Assembly: GCA_964348615.1 (NCBI GenBank)
Contig: CAYGDE010000004.1
Coordinates: 1 to 31,268 of the forward strand
Source: DATIHT01 sp964348615
GTDB taxonomy: Bacteria; Patescibacteriota; Microgenomatia; Curtissbacterales; GWA2-41-24
Direction of reading: 5' to 3'
Length of the DNA stretch: 31,268 nt
Below are positions 1 to 8,054 of this stretch, one piece after another. The translations under genes and the position numbers were made by a program. Numbering within the stretch: position 1 is the stretch's first letter; every line of letters begins with the position of its first letter. The notes beneath the pieces were generated by a model. It worked only from the letters and a program-made list of their open reading frames with translations, did no database searches and was not told the DNA's origin.

Positions 1-1031
1 GAGCATAAAACAAAGTTGATTTTGCGGTCTTTTGTCTCTATTGCCAAAATAATTGGGGCAAGTAGAAATATAGACATATAGTAGAAATTCCAAGAATAGC
101 GCCGGCTCCAAAAGGAGAGGGCGAGAAGGAGAAAAGTAATCGCAGGCAGTGGGTAGTACGTAGTTTTTTGTTTTTTGTTTTTAATTAGAATGATAAGGCC
201 GATAACGGAAACAAGGCCAGTTGCAACAAGATTCCACCAATGTGCGGAAAATATTTCGTTAGGGAGCCATTCAATTACAAATTTTTGCAAGGGATTGCCA
301 AAATGGCGTAAAGATTCTAGGTAAATATTTATGCCGAATGGGTTGATAAGGGTGGCAATGATTGAAAGTGCAAAGACAGTAATAAGAGGTGTAACGTGGA
401 TTAAAGGCCTTGTTGTCCTTTTAATTATCGATATACCTATTTCTACTGCTGTGAAGACTGCAAACAGTGCAAGTCCGGTTAGATACTCGCCATGAGAATT
501 GGCCCAGACGAAAAAGAGAGGGGGAATGAATAAATGTCTAATGTCAAATTTCAAATATCCAATGTCAAATTTTTTACGTCCGGGATTTAAAAGTAGATAA
601 AATAAAATTCCAAGAAATAAAAAGCTTATCGATTGCGCTCTAAAAGAAGCGGCATTTTGGGGGGCTAGAAGGTAAATCATAAGAGGAAAGATAAGGGATT
701 TTTGAAAAAGAGTCAGATTTGCGGCTTTGGCAAAGAAATAGAAGGTTAAAGTGATAATAAGTGCTCCCAGAAGGCTGATGCCCAAAAATCCAAATTTGCT
801 GTAGATAATGTATAAAATAACATCTGAGGCCCAAGAAGTATTTGGATATTTGTAATTTGTCATCTCTGAAGAAAAAGTATTTACTTTCAAAATTCGTGAT
901 TCGCCAGCTGGCGGATTGACAAAATGTTCTCCATATTTGAGATGCCAGCCTAGGTCTAAGTCTGCCGAGTTGTATAAAGATGCGAGAAAAACAGTAACAA
1001 AGAGCAGAAAAGTAAGTAATTTATGTGTCAT
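1..1031 (-). CDS. Polytopic GT-C-like membrane protein, 3' part missing (window edge)
   Basis: The frame is open from the ATG at 1031 to the left edge, about 343 residues with no stop, so the C-terminus lies outside the window. The protein starts MTHKLLTFLLFVTVFLAS, has many hydrophobic segments, an early acidic loop (NSADLDLGWHLKYGEHF), the motif WANSHGEYLTG near residue 178 and ATLINPFGINIY near residue 222. The W.N.HG and NP.G signatures occur in a widespread family of uncharacterised membrane proteins that resemble GT-C glycosyltransferases; the acidic residues after the first membrane segment would suit a lipid-phosphate-sugar site. That function is inferred. The ATG overlaps the upstream gene's end by 11 bp, so the two are probably translationally coupled. 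Two short repeat-coded loops are visible (KFDI repeat near 541-575, heptamer repeat at 144-164). Confidence 0.75.
   Translation of the reverse strand, partial: MTHKLLTFLLFVTVFLASLYNSADLDLGWHLKYGEHFVNPPAGESRILKVNTFSSEMTNYKYPNTSWASDVILYIIYSKFGFLGISLLGALIITLTFYFFAKAANLTLFQKSLIFPLMIYLLAPQNAASFRAQSISFLFLGILFYLLLNPGRKKFDIGYLKFDIRHLFIPPLFFVWANSHGEYLTGLALFAVFTAVEIGISIIKRTTRPLIHVTPLITVFALSIIATLINPFGINIYLESLRHFGNPLQKFVIEWLPNEIFSAHWWNLVATGLVSVIGLIILIKNKKQKTTYYPLPAITFLLLALSFWSRRYSWNFYYMSIFLLAPIILAIETKDRKINFVLC
144..164. repeat. Three degenerate heptamers (xGGTAGT type)
   Basis: The units AGGCAGT, GGGTAGT and ACGTAGT follow one another without a break, and on the coding (minus) strand give a loop reading TTYYPLP. 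The last two residues of the unit pattern match the copies at 22946-22966. A T-rich stretch that also has a 7-base period (TTTTTTG twice) follows directly. Confidence 0.6.
535..577. repeat. Short 21-bp-period repeat encoding KFDI..L units
   Basis: The sequence AATGTCAAATTT occurs twice, 21 bases apart, separated by CAAATATCC. On the coding strand this yields KFDIGYL followed by KFDIRH in a loop of the membrane protein at the left edge. It looks like a small in-frame repeat insertion between membrane segments. Confidence 0.55.
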
Positions 1032-2778
1032 TGGGGACTTTTGAATGCGGGTTTTTTCTGTTAAATGCAACAGCCATCAAAAGAGCTACTATCAAAAAAC
1101 TTACAGAAAGCAGATTTGAAAATGATCTTATTGGTGTGTTTTTAAAAGTAAGAGTTACTTTTTGGTTGCCTGCAGGTAGCTCTAGATCGATGTATCCAAA
1201 AATATTTTGAATAAGGGCTTTTTGGGGAGTGTCATTTACAGTTACTTCCCACCCTGGGAAGTAGTGGGTGTACAAGCGGGCAGTAGACGGTGAGTGAACT
1301 TCGATTTCGTATTCCTTTTTGTGGGCTTTGAGATTAGAAGACAATAATTTTGCCGACTGGGTGGCTATTTGTATTTCTTCTTTGGGGTTGTTGTCGTCTG
1401 GTGGAAGAGCTTGCGTCCATTTGGGCATGTAGCCAGGTTCGGGAGTCAAAAGTTTAATACCAGAAACAGAGTCGTGAAGTATTTCACCGCCAAAGTTAAT
1501 TTCTGCTTCAGTTGCGTAAGCTATTGGTTTTGCGAAATTTGAATATGCAAGAGTAGCTGCCGCAATTAAAATGACAAAAACAACAAGCTGGTGACTCTCG
1601 TTTTTGAAAATTATAAGAAGTGTTGCCGCTATAAATGAGGACGTAAAAATTGCAACTGATAAAAATCTCCACGGGTATTGAATATATTCAAGATATGGAA
1701 CAAATTCCCAGATTAGTTTTGTTGATTCGTGGGTCATTAACAAACTTGTAAAAAAAGCGGTGAGAAAGATTAAAAGCAGGGTTTGAGGAAAGTTTGAAAT
1801 GGTCAGAAAGTTTGAAAATTGTTCTTTTTTGAGTTTTGTTGTTAGCTTGATAATAATGATTAAAATTACGGTTCCTACTGAGAACCAGTGGGCAAGACCA
1901 ACCTGAAAAGACATACCATCCAGACAGCCTGTTTGAGATGTTCCATGACCCCAAAAAGTGCTGAAAAGTTGAGGGATGCATACAAAATGGTTGTGGAAAT
2001 CATAATAGCCAGATCGCATAAAAATTGTTTGTACAAATTTTTGTTCAAGAAGTGCAGGTATTAGGAAAAAAGAAACAATTCCAAAGCCTACAATCATTGC
2101 GATAATTGTGGCTGTAGCTGAAGCCTTTGATTTTGTAGACATATAAAGGTAAAGCAAGTAAGCAAGAATTAGTGGCGAAAACATTAAAATAGTTGGGGGA
2201 TGCATTATGGTAGTTGCAGCAATAAACATGGCAAGTAAAGTTAAAAAGATGCCTTTTGTTTCATCAAAATAACCTTTGAGTGCCCAAAAGATTCCTGGAA
2301 CGAATGAAAGAGCTATAAATTCGGAAAGAGCAGCTCTTATAAAAACATCGAGAATATGATATGGGGCAATTAGGTAAAAATAGGCAGCAATTAGCGCCGG
2401 CAAAGTGCCAAAATGCCTTTTGGTGAACAAGTACATAAGTAAGCTTGAGAGAAACCACATTGTGACAATGACGATTTTTAAAGCCAGGACCTTGGGGATA
2501 CCAAGAAGCATCGGAGCCGTAAAGAGATAATAAATACCTGGTTGATAGAAGTTGAAAAGCGGAGCATTATTGCCTGGCTTGAACCAATCAATGTACCTAA
2601 CCGGGAACTGGCCTTGTTGGAGTGCATTCAAAAAACTTTGGGTGTAGGTTAAGTTTAGCTGTGAATCGTGGCCAAGAGTAAGACCAGGTTTTGTGAATGG
2701 GGCAATAATTTGGGCAAAAAGAACAAGTGAAACAATAATTATTATTTTGCGCCAAAAAATTAGGTCGTTACTTTTCAT
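1021..2778 (-). CDS. PTPS-related (PF10131-like) polytopic membrane protein
   Basis: 585 residues, at least ten hydrophobic segments. After a first membrane helix comes GHDSQLNLTY (residues 37-46), then LFNFYQPGIYYL and a basic/aromatic loop; near residue 362 is the sequence QYPWRFLSV. The GHD..L and (Q)(F/Y)PWRFL signatures are those I associate with the 6-pyruvoyl-tetrahydropterin-synthase-related membrane family, which despite its name has no pterin enzyme domain and looks like a GT-C membrane glycosyltransferase. The exoplasmic C-terminal part (about residues 440-560) contains YTHYFPGWEVTVND, the 'GW.v.vd' motif also found in YfhO-type proteins, followed by a last membrane helix. It sits between a DUF2723 protein and another membrane protein in one operon; its ATG overlaps the upstream stop by 11 bp. 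Role in glycan or glycoprotein assembly is inferred; the substrate is unknown. Confidence 0.8.
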   Translation of the reverse strand: MKSNDLIFWRKIIIIVSLVLFAQIIAPFTKPGLTLGHDSQLNLTYTQSFLNALQQGQFPVRYIDWFKPGNNAPLFNFYQPGIYYLFTAPMLLGIPKVLALKIVIVTMWFLSSLLMYLFTKRHFGTLPALIAAYFYLIAPYHILDVFIRAALSEFIALSFVPGIFWALKGYFDETKGIFLTLLAMFIAATTIMHPPTILMFSPLILAYLLYLYMSTKSKASATATIIAMIVGFGIVSFFLIPALLEQKFVQTIFMRSGYYDFHNHFVCIPQLFSTFWGHGTSQTGCLDGMSFQVGLAHWFSVGTVILIIIIKLTTKLKKEQFSNFLTISNFPQTLLLIFLTAFFTSLLMTHESTKLIWEFVPYLEYIQYPWRFLSVAIFTSSFIAATLLIIFKNESHQLVVFVILIAAATLAYSNFAKPIAYATEAEINFGGEILHDSVSGIKLLTPEPGYMPKWTQALPPDDNNPKEEIQIATQSAKLLSSNLKAHKKEYEIEVHSPSTARLYTHYFPGWEVTVNDTPQKALIQNIFGYIDLELPAGNQKVTLTFKNTPIRSFSNLLSVSFLIVALLMAVAFNRKNPHSKVPNDT

Positions 2779-5383
2779 AAGGTTTGAAAGTAGAAAGAAT
2801 TTTGTGAAATAGTTCTAATTTTTGGGAATTGCCTGGATAGACTTTAAATTCCCAGAGCCAGCCATCTTTTAAAAGTACATATTTTTGTTGAGATTCGCCA
2901 CTTGTCGTACCGTATATTTGGACTGCCCCTTGATAGCCAATATATTTTAGAGCTTGGACGTCGAGAATCTGCCCAAGCATTTGAATCGGCGATTTTTTAA
3001 GTACTTCATCAGGGTTGTCATCTTTTTGCAGTTTTCTTCCTAGAATTTCAATATTGAGACCTAGGGCACCGGGATTATTGTCAGAAATTACAATTGAGTT
3101 GTATGGGGAAGGTTCGCTAGCAGAAAAACCTGGAGGAATTTTAACAGTGATGTTGTTTTTTGGGTTTTCAAGCGCTTTCCATCTTTCGGTTTGGGCTGCC
3201 AACTCTGGGTTATTGAGGTTTAAAGTTTGTAAGTCTTTGATGGTTTTTTGGGCATCTTGGAAAATGGGGTTTTTTTCGTCTGCTAGCAAACTTTTAACGG
3301 CTTCAAATTCTCGTATTGCTTCTGGAATTCTTTCTAGGTTTGCATAAGTTAGCCCAAGGTTAAAATGGATGGTTGGGTTTTTAATATCCAGTCTTTCGGC
3401 TTTTTCTAGGTATTGGGAAGAAGCATAATATTCACCTCTTTTGGCATAAAATTCTCCCAAGTGAGCATAAACTTCTGCATTTGGATAAATTTCTAAGGCA
3501 CGTTCATAATAGTTCAAGGCTTTTTCGTCTTCTTGTGCGTCTGCATGCCAATCGGCTAGATATTCCCAGGCATAGACATAATCGTTTTGGATATTGGTAA
3601 ATGCGCCCCTGTAATTTTTCTCGAAGTAAATAGGTATTTTTGTAATAGGGGTTGTCATTTTAAAATCAAAGCTTTCGGGTTTTGGACCAAGCGTTTGTTG
3701 ATTTCTAACAACTCTTAGCGAAAGGCCGTTGGGAACAAATTTAAACCTATTTGGGTCGAGTTTTAGCTGTCCTGCATCAGTGCCGGCAAGTGCTGACGCG
3801 TGTAGTGTGAGGTGTGTTACATAGATTGGGCGCTTGCCAATATTTTCGTCTATAAACTGATTCATGACCTCGTTGTATTCGGTGAGGCTGGCATATTTGA
3901 TTTTGCTTTCTAAATCATCGGAAATTTGCAAATCCGTGGAATGACGGATAGCATCGCGGTTCCATTTGTTGACATAAAAGACATTGGCAGTTACCGGTAC
4001 AACGTCTGGGCGGTATTTGTCGGCCACATGGGAATAGTGGGAGAGAGCATCAAAAAAGTCGCCAGCGCCTATTAAAATGGCGTTTGGTTCCAGAGATGAG
4101 TACAAATTTTCGATATAGTCTTTTGAGTAGTAATGGTTATGGCGGTTAAGGGGATAAAAAAATACTAATAATGGAAGAAAGCTTAAGGCAAATAGGGCAA
4201 GTAATTTATGTTTTGGCTTTTTGTTTTCTGCAATTATTTTTTCTGCCATGGTGTAAAAACCGCATGCAATTAAAATGGCGAAAAACATCCAAGAAAGAAT
4301 GTACCAGGATTCCTGGTTACCGGAATAATAGATACCGGAATAAATTGCATTGAAGGTAGGAACCAGCAGAAGAAAAAGGAGGAGAGTTCTATTCCTTTTA
4401 TATAGGAAATACATGCCAAGGGCGAGAAAAGGCCATAGAAGTGGCGTAAATTGAATAAAGGTATTTGCTATGTAATAAATAATTGACTGGGTAAATACGA
4501 GCGGTGAACCAGTGAAGCCGTTAACTGAATTACTTTTCGGTTCATAGATATTCAAACCTGCTCCATGGAGATGGTCAATAAACAATTCTAGGGTTTGGGG
4601 ATTACCCCAGTTTACAAATGGCCAGGTGCTTGCCCGAAGAGGAAGGTAGGAGTATACACTTGCTAAAGTTAGAGCAAAGATTGTACCAAGGACAAGTAAT
4701 TTTTGGATATTTAAATACTTCCTGTTTAAAAACATCGTAAAGAGAATTGGTAAGGTAAGCGCCGCGATTGTTGGATTTGCGCCAGCTGCCAGTCCGAACA
4801 GGAATGCAATAAGTGCGAAGGTGTAAAAGACAGTTTTTGTGTATTTTTTGTTGTCTAATTGTTCTTCTTTCAGTTTTTTTCTCTTTTCAAAAAGTCTGAC
4901 AAGGAGGAAGGTAAACCCGGCGCCAAAAGCATATGTAAAAATGAATGCTTCCGTATTTTGGGATTGGGACCAAAATTGGTATGAAAAAGCAAGGGCAATT
5001 GTCCCGAAAGCAGCGGAAAGAGTTGGTAGCTGGTAGTTGGTAGTTGGTAGTGGCTTAGCATTTGATGTTATGTCGAAAAAGAAATTGTTTTTAGCAAGTG
5101 TAAGGATTGTTTGATAAATGAAATAAAGAAGGATAACAGACGAGTAAATTGTTAAGAACTGTAGACTTTGGAGGTTCGATAGAAAAGGCAGTTTTGTAAA
5201 CAGATTTCCTACCATTATATAGAAAGGGAAACCAGGTGGGTTAGGGATGCCCAGTGAAGAAGCCGCCGCAATCATTGTGCCGGAATCGATCCAGAGAATT
5301 GAAGGTGGTTTGGTGTACCAGTAAACGCATAAGGCTAGTGTTAAAGTTGGAACTAAGGTGAACAGAACAGGACTAGTTTTCAT
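2768..5383 (-). CDS. DUF2723 membrane protein (TMEM260/O-mannosyltransferase-like) with TPRs and C-terminal domain
   Basis: About 871 residues if started at the ATG at 5383 (MKTSPVLFTLVPTL), which puts a membrane helix right at the N-terminus; an in-frame ATG at 5440 would add 19 polar residues and is less likely. The N-terminal third carries WIDSGTMIAAASSLGIPNPPGFPFY, the DUF2723 (PF11028) signature with its Asp and PPG motif; the family includes TMEM260-type protein O-mannosyltransferases. After about ten membrane segments come roughly three TPR units (about residues 605-705, e.g. ALNYYERALEIYPNAEVY), then a C-terminal domain starting NITVKIPPGFSA, resembling small PsbP/DUF1795-like domains. 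First gene of the leftward operon. A GT-C glycosyltransferase role on the outer face is likely from the family; the TPRs would be extracellular. The heptamer repeat at 5022-5053 encodes the low-complexity loop TNYQLPT. Confidence 0.82.
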   Translation of the reverse strand: MKTSPVLFTLVPTLTLALCVYWYTKPPSILWIDSGTMIAAASSLGIPNPPGFPFYIMVGNLFTKLPFLSNLQSLQFLTIYSSVILLYFIYQTILTLAKNNFFFDITSNAKPLPTTNYQLPTLSAAFGTIALAFSYQFWSQSQNTEAFIFTYAFGAGFTFLLVRLFEKRKKLKEEQLDNKKYTKTVFYTFALIAFLFGLAAGANPTIAALTLPILFTMFLNRKYLNIQKLLVLGTIFALTLASVYSYLPLRASTWPFVNWGNPQTLELFIDHLHGAGLNIYEPKSNSVNGFTGSPLVFTQSIIYYIANTFIQFTPLLWPFLALGMYFLYKRNRTLLLFLLLVPTFNAIYSGIYYSGNQESWYILSWMFFAILIACGFYTMAEKIIAENKKPKHKLLALFALSFLPLLVFFYPLNRHNHYYSKDYIENLYSSLEPNAILIGAGDFFDALSHYSHVADKYRPDVVPVTANVFYVNKWNRDAIRHSTDLQISDDLESKIKYASLTEYNEVMNQFIDENIGKRPIYVTHLTLHASALAGTDAGQLKLDPNRFKFVPNGLSLRVVRNQQTLGPKPESFDFKMTTPITKIPIYFEKNYRGAFTNIQNDYVYAWEYLADWHADAQEDEKALNYYERALEIYPNAEVYAHLGEFYAKRGEYYASSQYLEKAERLDIKNPTIHFNLGLTYANLERIPEAIREFEAVKSLLADEKNPIFQDAQKTIKDLQTLNLNNPELAAQTERWKALENPKNNITVKIPPGFSASEPSPYNSIVISDNNPGALGLNIEILGRKLQKDDNPDEVLKKSPIQMLGQILDVQALKYIGYQGAVQIYGTTSGESQQKYVLLKDGWLWEFKVYPGNSQKLELFHKILSTFKPYEK
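5022..5053. repeat. Tandem heptanucleotide repeat, unit GTTGGTA
   Basis: Four consecutive 7-base units are visible (5022-5028, 5029-5035 with one change, 5036-5042, 5043-5049) plus a partial fifth. They lie inside the DUF2723 gene and on the coding strand give a loop reading NYQLPT. Related GGGTAGT-type heptamers occur at 144-164 and 22946-22966. Confidence 0.8.
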
Positions 5384-5450
5384 TCCAGTAGATTTTTGCA
5401 AGATTGGTGATTGTTTGCAAGAGATGAAAATTATGTTCAAGAGTGTCAGT

Positions 5451-5479
5451 TATATAAGGAAGTTAATTATTGACAGCAA
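5451..5479 (-). promoter_or_regulatory. Candidate sigma70-type promoter for the leftward operon
   Basis: On the minus strand TTGCTG (5479-5474) and TATATA (5456-5451) are separated by 17 bases. Transcription would begin near 5444, giving a leader of about 60 bases to the ATG at 5383. The short divergent region has few alternatives, but the call rests on motif matching alone. Confidence 0.4.
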
Positions 5480-8004
5480 GTTTTCGAAAGGTGTTAAATG
5501 CTTGTAATCTTGTGAGAAAGAATTTACTTTTTTTAAACTTCAAACTTTTTCTGCCAATTATAGTTTCGATTTTAACCCTACTTTTAGTCGTGGCGAAAGT
5601 AGGATTTTTTAGTGATGAAGTAAATGCCGCATCTGCATTACCTCCAGATTTTAACGAAACGTTAGTAACTTCTTCGATAATTAAACCTACTAGTTTAGAT
5701 TTAACTCCAGACGGAAGGGTACTTTTGGCTGAACAGGAAGGAAGATTAAGAGTGATTAAAGACGGGGTTTTATTGCCAAATTCTATGCTTACAGTGAATG
5801 TAGATTCGCAATGGGAAAGAGGGCTTTTGGGTGTGACTGTTGACCCCAATTTTCCAGTTAACCAATATGTGTATGTTTATTACACAGCAACAACACCGAA
5901 TGTACACAATAGAGTAAGTAGATTTACGGTAAATGGCGATTCGGTAGTTGGAGGGAGTGAGCAAATCCTTTTGGAGCTTACAAATTTGGGTTCAGCTAAA
6001 ATCCACAATGGAGGAGCAATTCATTTTGGAACTGACGGTAAATTATATATTGCTGTTGGAGATAATTCACAATCTGCAAAATCTCAATTGCTGGACAATG
6101 ATTTTGGGAAAGTTTTAAGGATAAACTCAGACGGAACTATTCCTTCTGACAATCCATATGTTGGACAAGCAGGTAAAAGGCCTGAAATATACGCAAATGG
6201 CTTCAGAAATCCTTACACATTCAATGTGAACCAAGTTACAGGCAAAATTTTTGTGAATGACGTGGGGCAAGATACTTGGGAAGAAATCAATGAACTCGTA
6301 AAAGGTGCAAATTATGGCTGGCCAACTTGCGAGGGAACATGTTCCGTGAGCGGAATGACAAACCCTACCTATACATATAATCATACAGTTGGTTTTGCAG
6401 TTACTGGTGGTTCTTTTTACACAGGGACAAATCTTCCATCTCAATACCAAGGAGACTATTTCTTTGGCGACTATGTTTCAGGATGGATTAAAACTTACGA
6501 TCCTGGAACAGGAGAAGTTTTAGATTTTGCAACTGGTGCTGATAGTCCAATTGACTTTGATTTTGCACCAAATGGGGATCTTTACTACATATCCTACAAT
6601 ATAAATTCGATTTTTAAAATATCATACGGTGGACCTACACCTTCACCTACACCTTCGCCTACGCCACCACCAGCAGATCAGATTCCAACAGCATCTATTC
6701 TTACTCCCATAGAAGAAACCCCATATAATGCCGGTGATACAGTATCTTTTTGGGGAGAAGGATCAGATCCTCAGGATGGAATTTTGGGAAATAACGCGTT
6801 TAGCTGGACGGTTGCATTTCATCACGATTCGCATACTCATCCTTTTCTAGGACCAATAATAAATACTCAGAGTGGATCGTTTGAGATCCCAACTGTTGGT
6901 GAGACTTCCGGGAACGTCTTTTATAGAATTCATTTGAAGGTTACAGACTCTTCAGGTTACTCTTATGAAACTACAAGAGATGTAAATCTTAATAAATCCC
7001 AGCTAACAGTGGCTTCACAACCCGCAGGGCTTTCATTAACTTTAGAAGGACAGCCATTTGTTGCGCCCCAGACAGTTACTAGTGTTGTAGGTTTTACAAG
7101 AACACTAGGAGTCAATGGGCTTACACAGACGTTGGGTGGTAAAACATATAATTTTGTATCTTGGTCGGATGCAGGGTCTACAACTCATAACATAGCAACT
7201 CCAGCTACAAACACGACTTACACAGCTTTATTTGCCGAAGTTCCAAATGCCCAACTTTACATATCTCCTGCATCAAGCGGAACAATTGGTGGGGTAAGCG
7301 TGGCGAATGAAGATATTTTAGCTTACAATGGAACTGCCTATTCGATGTACTTTGATGGTTCGGATGTAGGGCTTTCTTCCTTTACAGTAGGAGCATTTGA
7401 TGTTCAAAATGATGGTTCAATATTAATGAGTTTTACGTCTGCTGGGACAATTCCAGGAATTTCAAGTACAGTTGATGATTCGGATATTGTTAAGTTTTCT
7501 CCGACAAGTACAGGAGCGACAACAGTTGGTACATTCAGTTTGTACTTTGATGGTTCGGATGTAGGGCTTAGCAGTAGTTCAGAAGAAATAGATTCGGTTT
7601 CTGTTTTGCCAGACGGAAAAATACTTATTTCAACAACTGGTGATATAAGTGTGACAGGGGTTTCTGGGGTAGATGAGGATGTTCTTGCATTTACACCAAC
7701 TGCATTAGGAGCAACAACTACAGGTTCATATGCAATGTATTTTGATGGGTCGGACGTAGGTTTGTCCAATAGCTCTAATGAAGATGTAGATAGCCTTTCT
7801 ATTGACGGATCTGGTATTTTATATCTTTCGACTCTTGGTACATTTTCTGTAACAGGAGTTTCAGGAAACGGGCAGGATGTATTTAAGTTTGTACCAACAT
7901 CATTAGGGTCAACAACAGCCGGAACATACCAACCACCACTGTTTTATGATGGCAGTGTAGCAGGATTAGGTTCAATTAACCTTTCTTCTTTTGATCTTCC
8001 GTAG
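5470..8004 (+). CDS. Secreted glucose/sorbosone-dehydrogenase-like beta-propeller with C-terminal repeats
   Basis: 844 residues from a TTG at 5470, which has AAGGA (5456-5460) nine bases upstream; a GTG at 5512 would start MRKNLLFLNFK and also gives a good signal peptide, and a perfect TTGACA covers the TTG itself, so the start is uncertain. Residues about 25-45 are a signal/anchor helix. Residues about 58-390 match the soluble PQQ sugar dehydrogenase family (PF07995): LLGVTVDPNF, a likely catalytic His in KIHNGGAIHFG, LYIAVGDN, NGFRNPY and GANYGWP. A Pro/Thr/Ser linker (PTPSPTPSPTPPP) leads to a PKD-like region, then a region with SWSDAGSTTH, then three copies plus a partial fourth of a 65-residue repeat beginning near residues 627, 692, 757 and 822 with the motif YFDGSDVGL. 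No sortase or membrane anchor is visible at the end. Whether PQQ is actually used is unknown. Confidence 0.85.
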   Translation: MTASFRKVLNACNLVRKNLLFLNFKLFLPIIVSILTLLLVVAKVGFFSDEVNAASALPPDFNETLVTSSIIKPTSLDLTPDGRVLLAEQEGRLRVIKDGVLLPNSMLTVNVDSQWERGLLGVTVDPNFPVNQYVYVYYTATTPNVHNRVSRFTVNGDSVVGGSEQILLELTNLGSAKIHNGGAIHFGTDGKLYIAVGDNSQSAKSQLLDNDFGKVLRINSDGTIPSDNPYVGQAGKRPEIYANGFRNPYTFNVNQVTGKIFVNDVGQDTWEEINELVKGANYGWPTCEGTCSVSGMTNPTYTYNHTVGFAVTGGSFYTGTNLPSQYQGDYFFGDYVSGWIKTYDPGTGEVLDFATGADSPIDFDFAPNGDLYYISYNINSIFKISYGGPTPSPTPSPTPPPADQIPTASILTPIEETPYNAGDTVSFWGEGSDPQDGILGNNAFSWTVAFHHDSHTHPFLGPIINTQSGSFEIPTVGETSGNVFYRIHLKVTDSSGYSYETTRDVNLNKSQLTVASQPAGLSLTLEGQPFVAPQTVTSVVGFTRTLGVNGLTQTLGGKTYNFVSWSDAGSTTHNIATPATNTTYTALFAEVPNAQLYISPASSGTIGGVSVANEDILAYNGTAYSMYFDGSDVGLSSFTVGAFDVQNDGSILMSFTSAGTIPGISSTVDDSDIVKFSPTSTGATTVGTFSLYFDGSDVGLSSSSEEIDSVSVLPDGKILISTTGDISVTGVSGVDEDVLAFTPTALGATTTGSYAMYFDGSDVGLSNSSNEDVDSLSIDGSGILYLSTLGTFSVTGVSGNGQDVFKFVPTSLGSTTAGTYQPPLFYDGSVAGLGSINLSSFDLP
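7342..8004 (+). repeat. 195-bp (65-residue) coding repeats with YFDGSDVGL motif
   Basis: The DNA encoding YFDGSDVGL starts at 7348, 7543 and 7738, exactly 195 bases apart; the first two copies are identical over the core, the third has synonymous changes. A degenerate fourth copy (FYDGSVAGLG) starts at about 7942, close to the expected spacing. Each unit also holds a 'D.dg.iL.s..g' segment and a 'DvF.f.Pt..G.tt' segment, suggesting small beta-rich modules or propeller blades. Confidence 0.85.
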
Positions 8005-8026
8005 AATTTTTTTCAAAAAGATAGCT

Positions 8027-8032
8027 ATAATT
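8027..8032 (+). promoter_or_regulatory. Candidate -10 box (TATAAT)
   Basis: A perfect TATAAT lies 22 bases before the ATG at 8055, in the short spacer after the dehydrogenase gene. No good -35 element is visible at the proper distance. A second TATTAT at 8044-8049 is close enough to the ATG to give a leaderless message. Confidence 0.35.
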
Positions 8033-8054
8033 TGTGGGAACGTTATTATAAATT

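Noticed and set aside
7968..7990. Possible terminator hairpin AGGTT/AACCT at the end of the dehydrogenase gene
   Set aside because: The stem is only five base pairs, mostly A/T, lies inside the coding end, and is followed by a mixed T/C tract.
7342..8004. CRISPR array
   Set aside because: The 195-bp repeats are in frame, encode a protein repeat and have no spacers.
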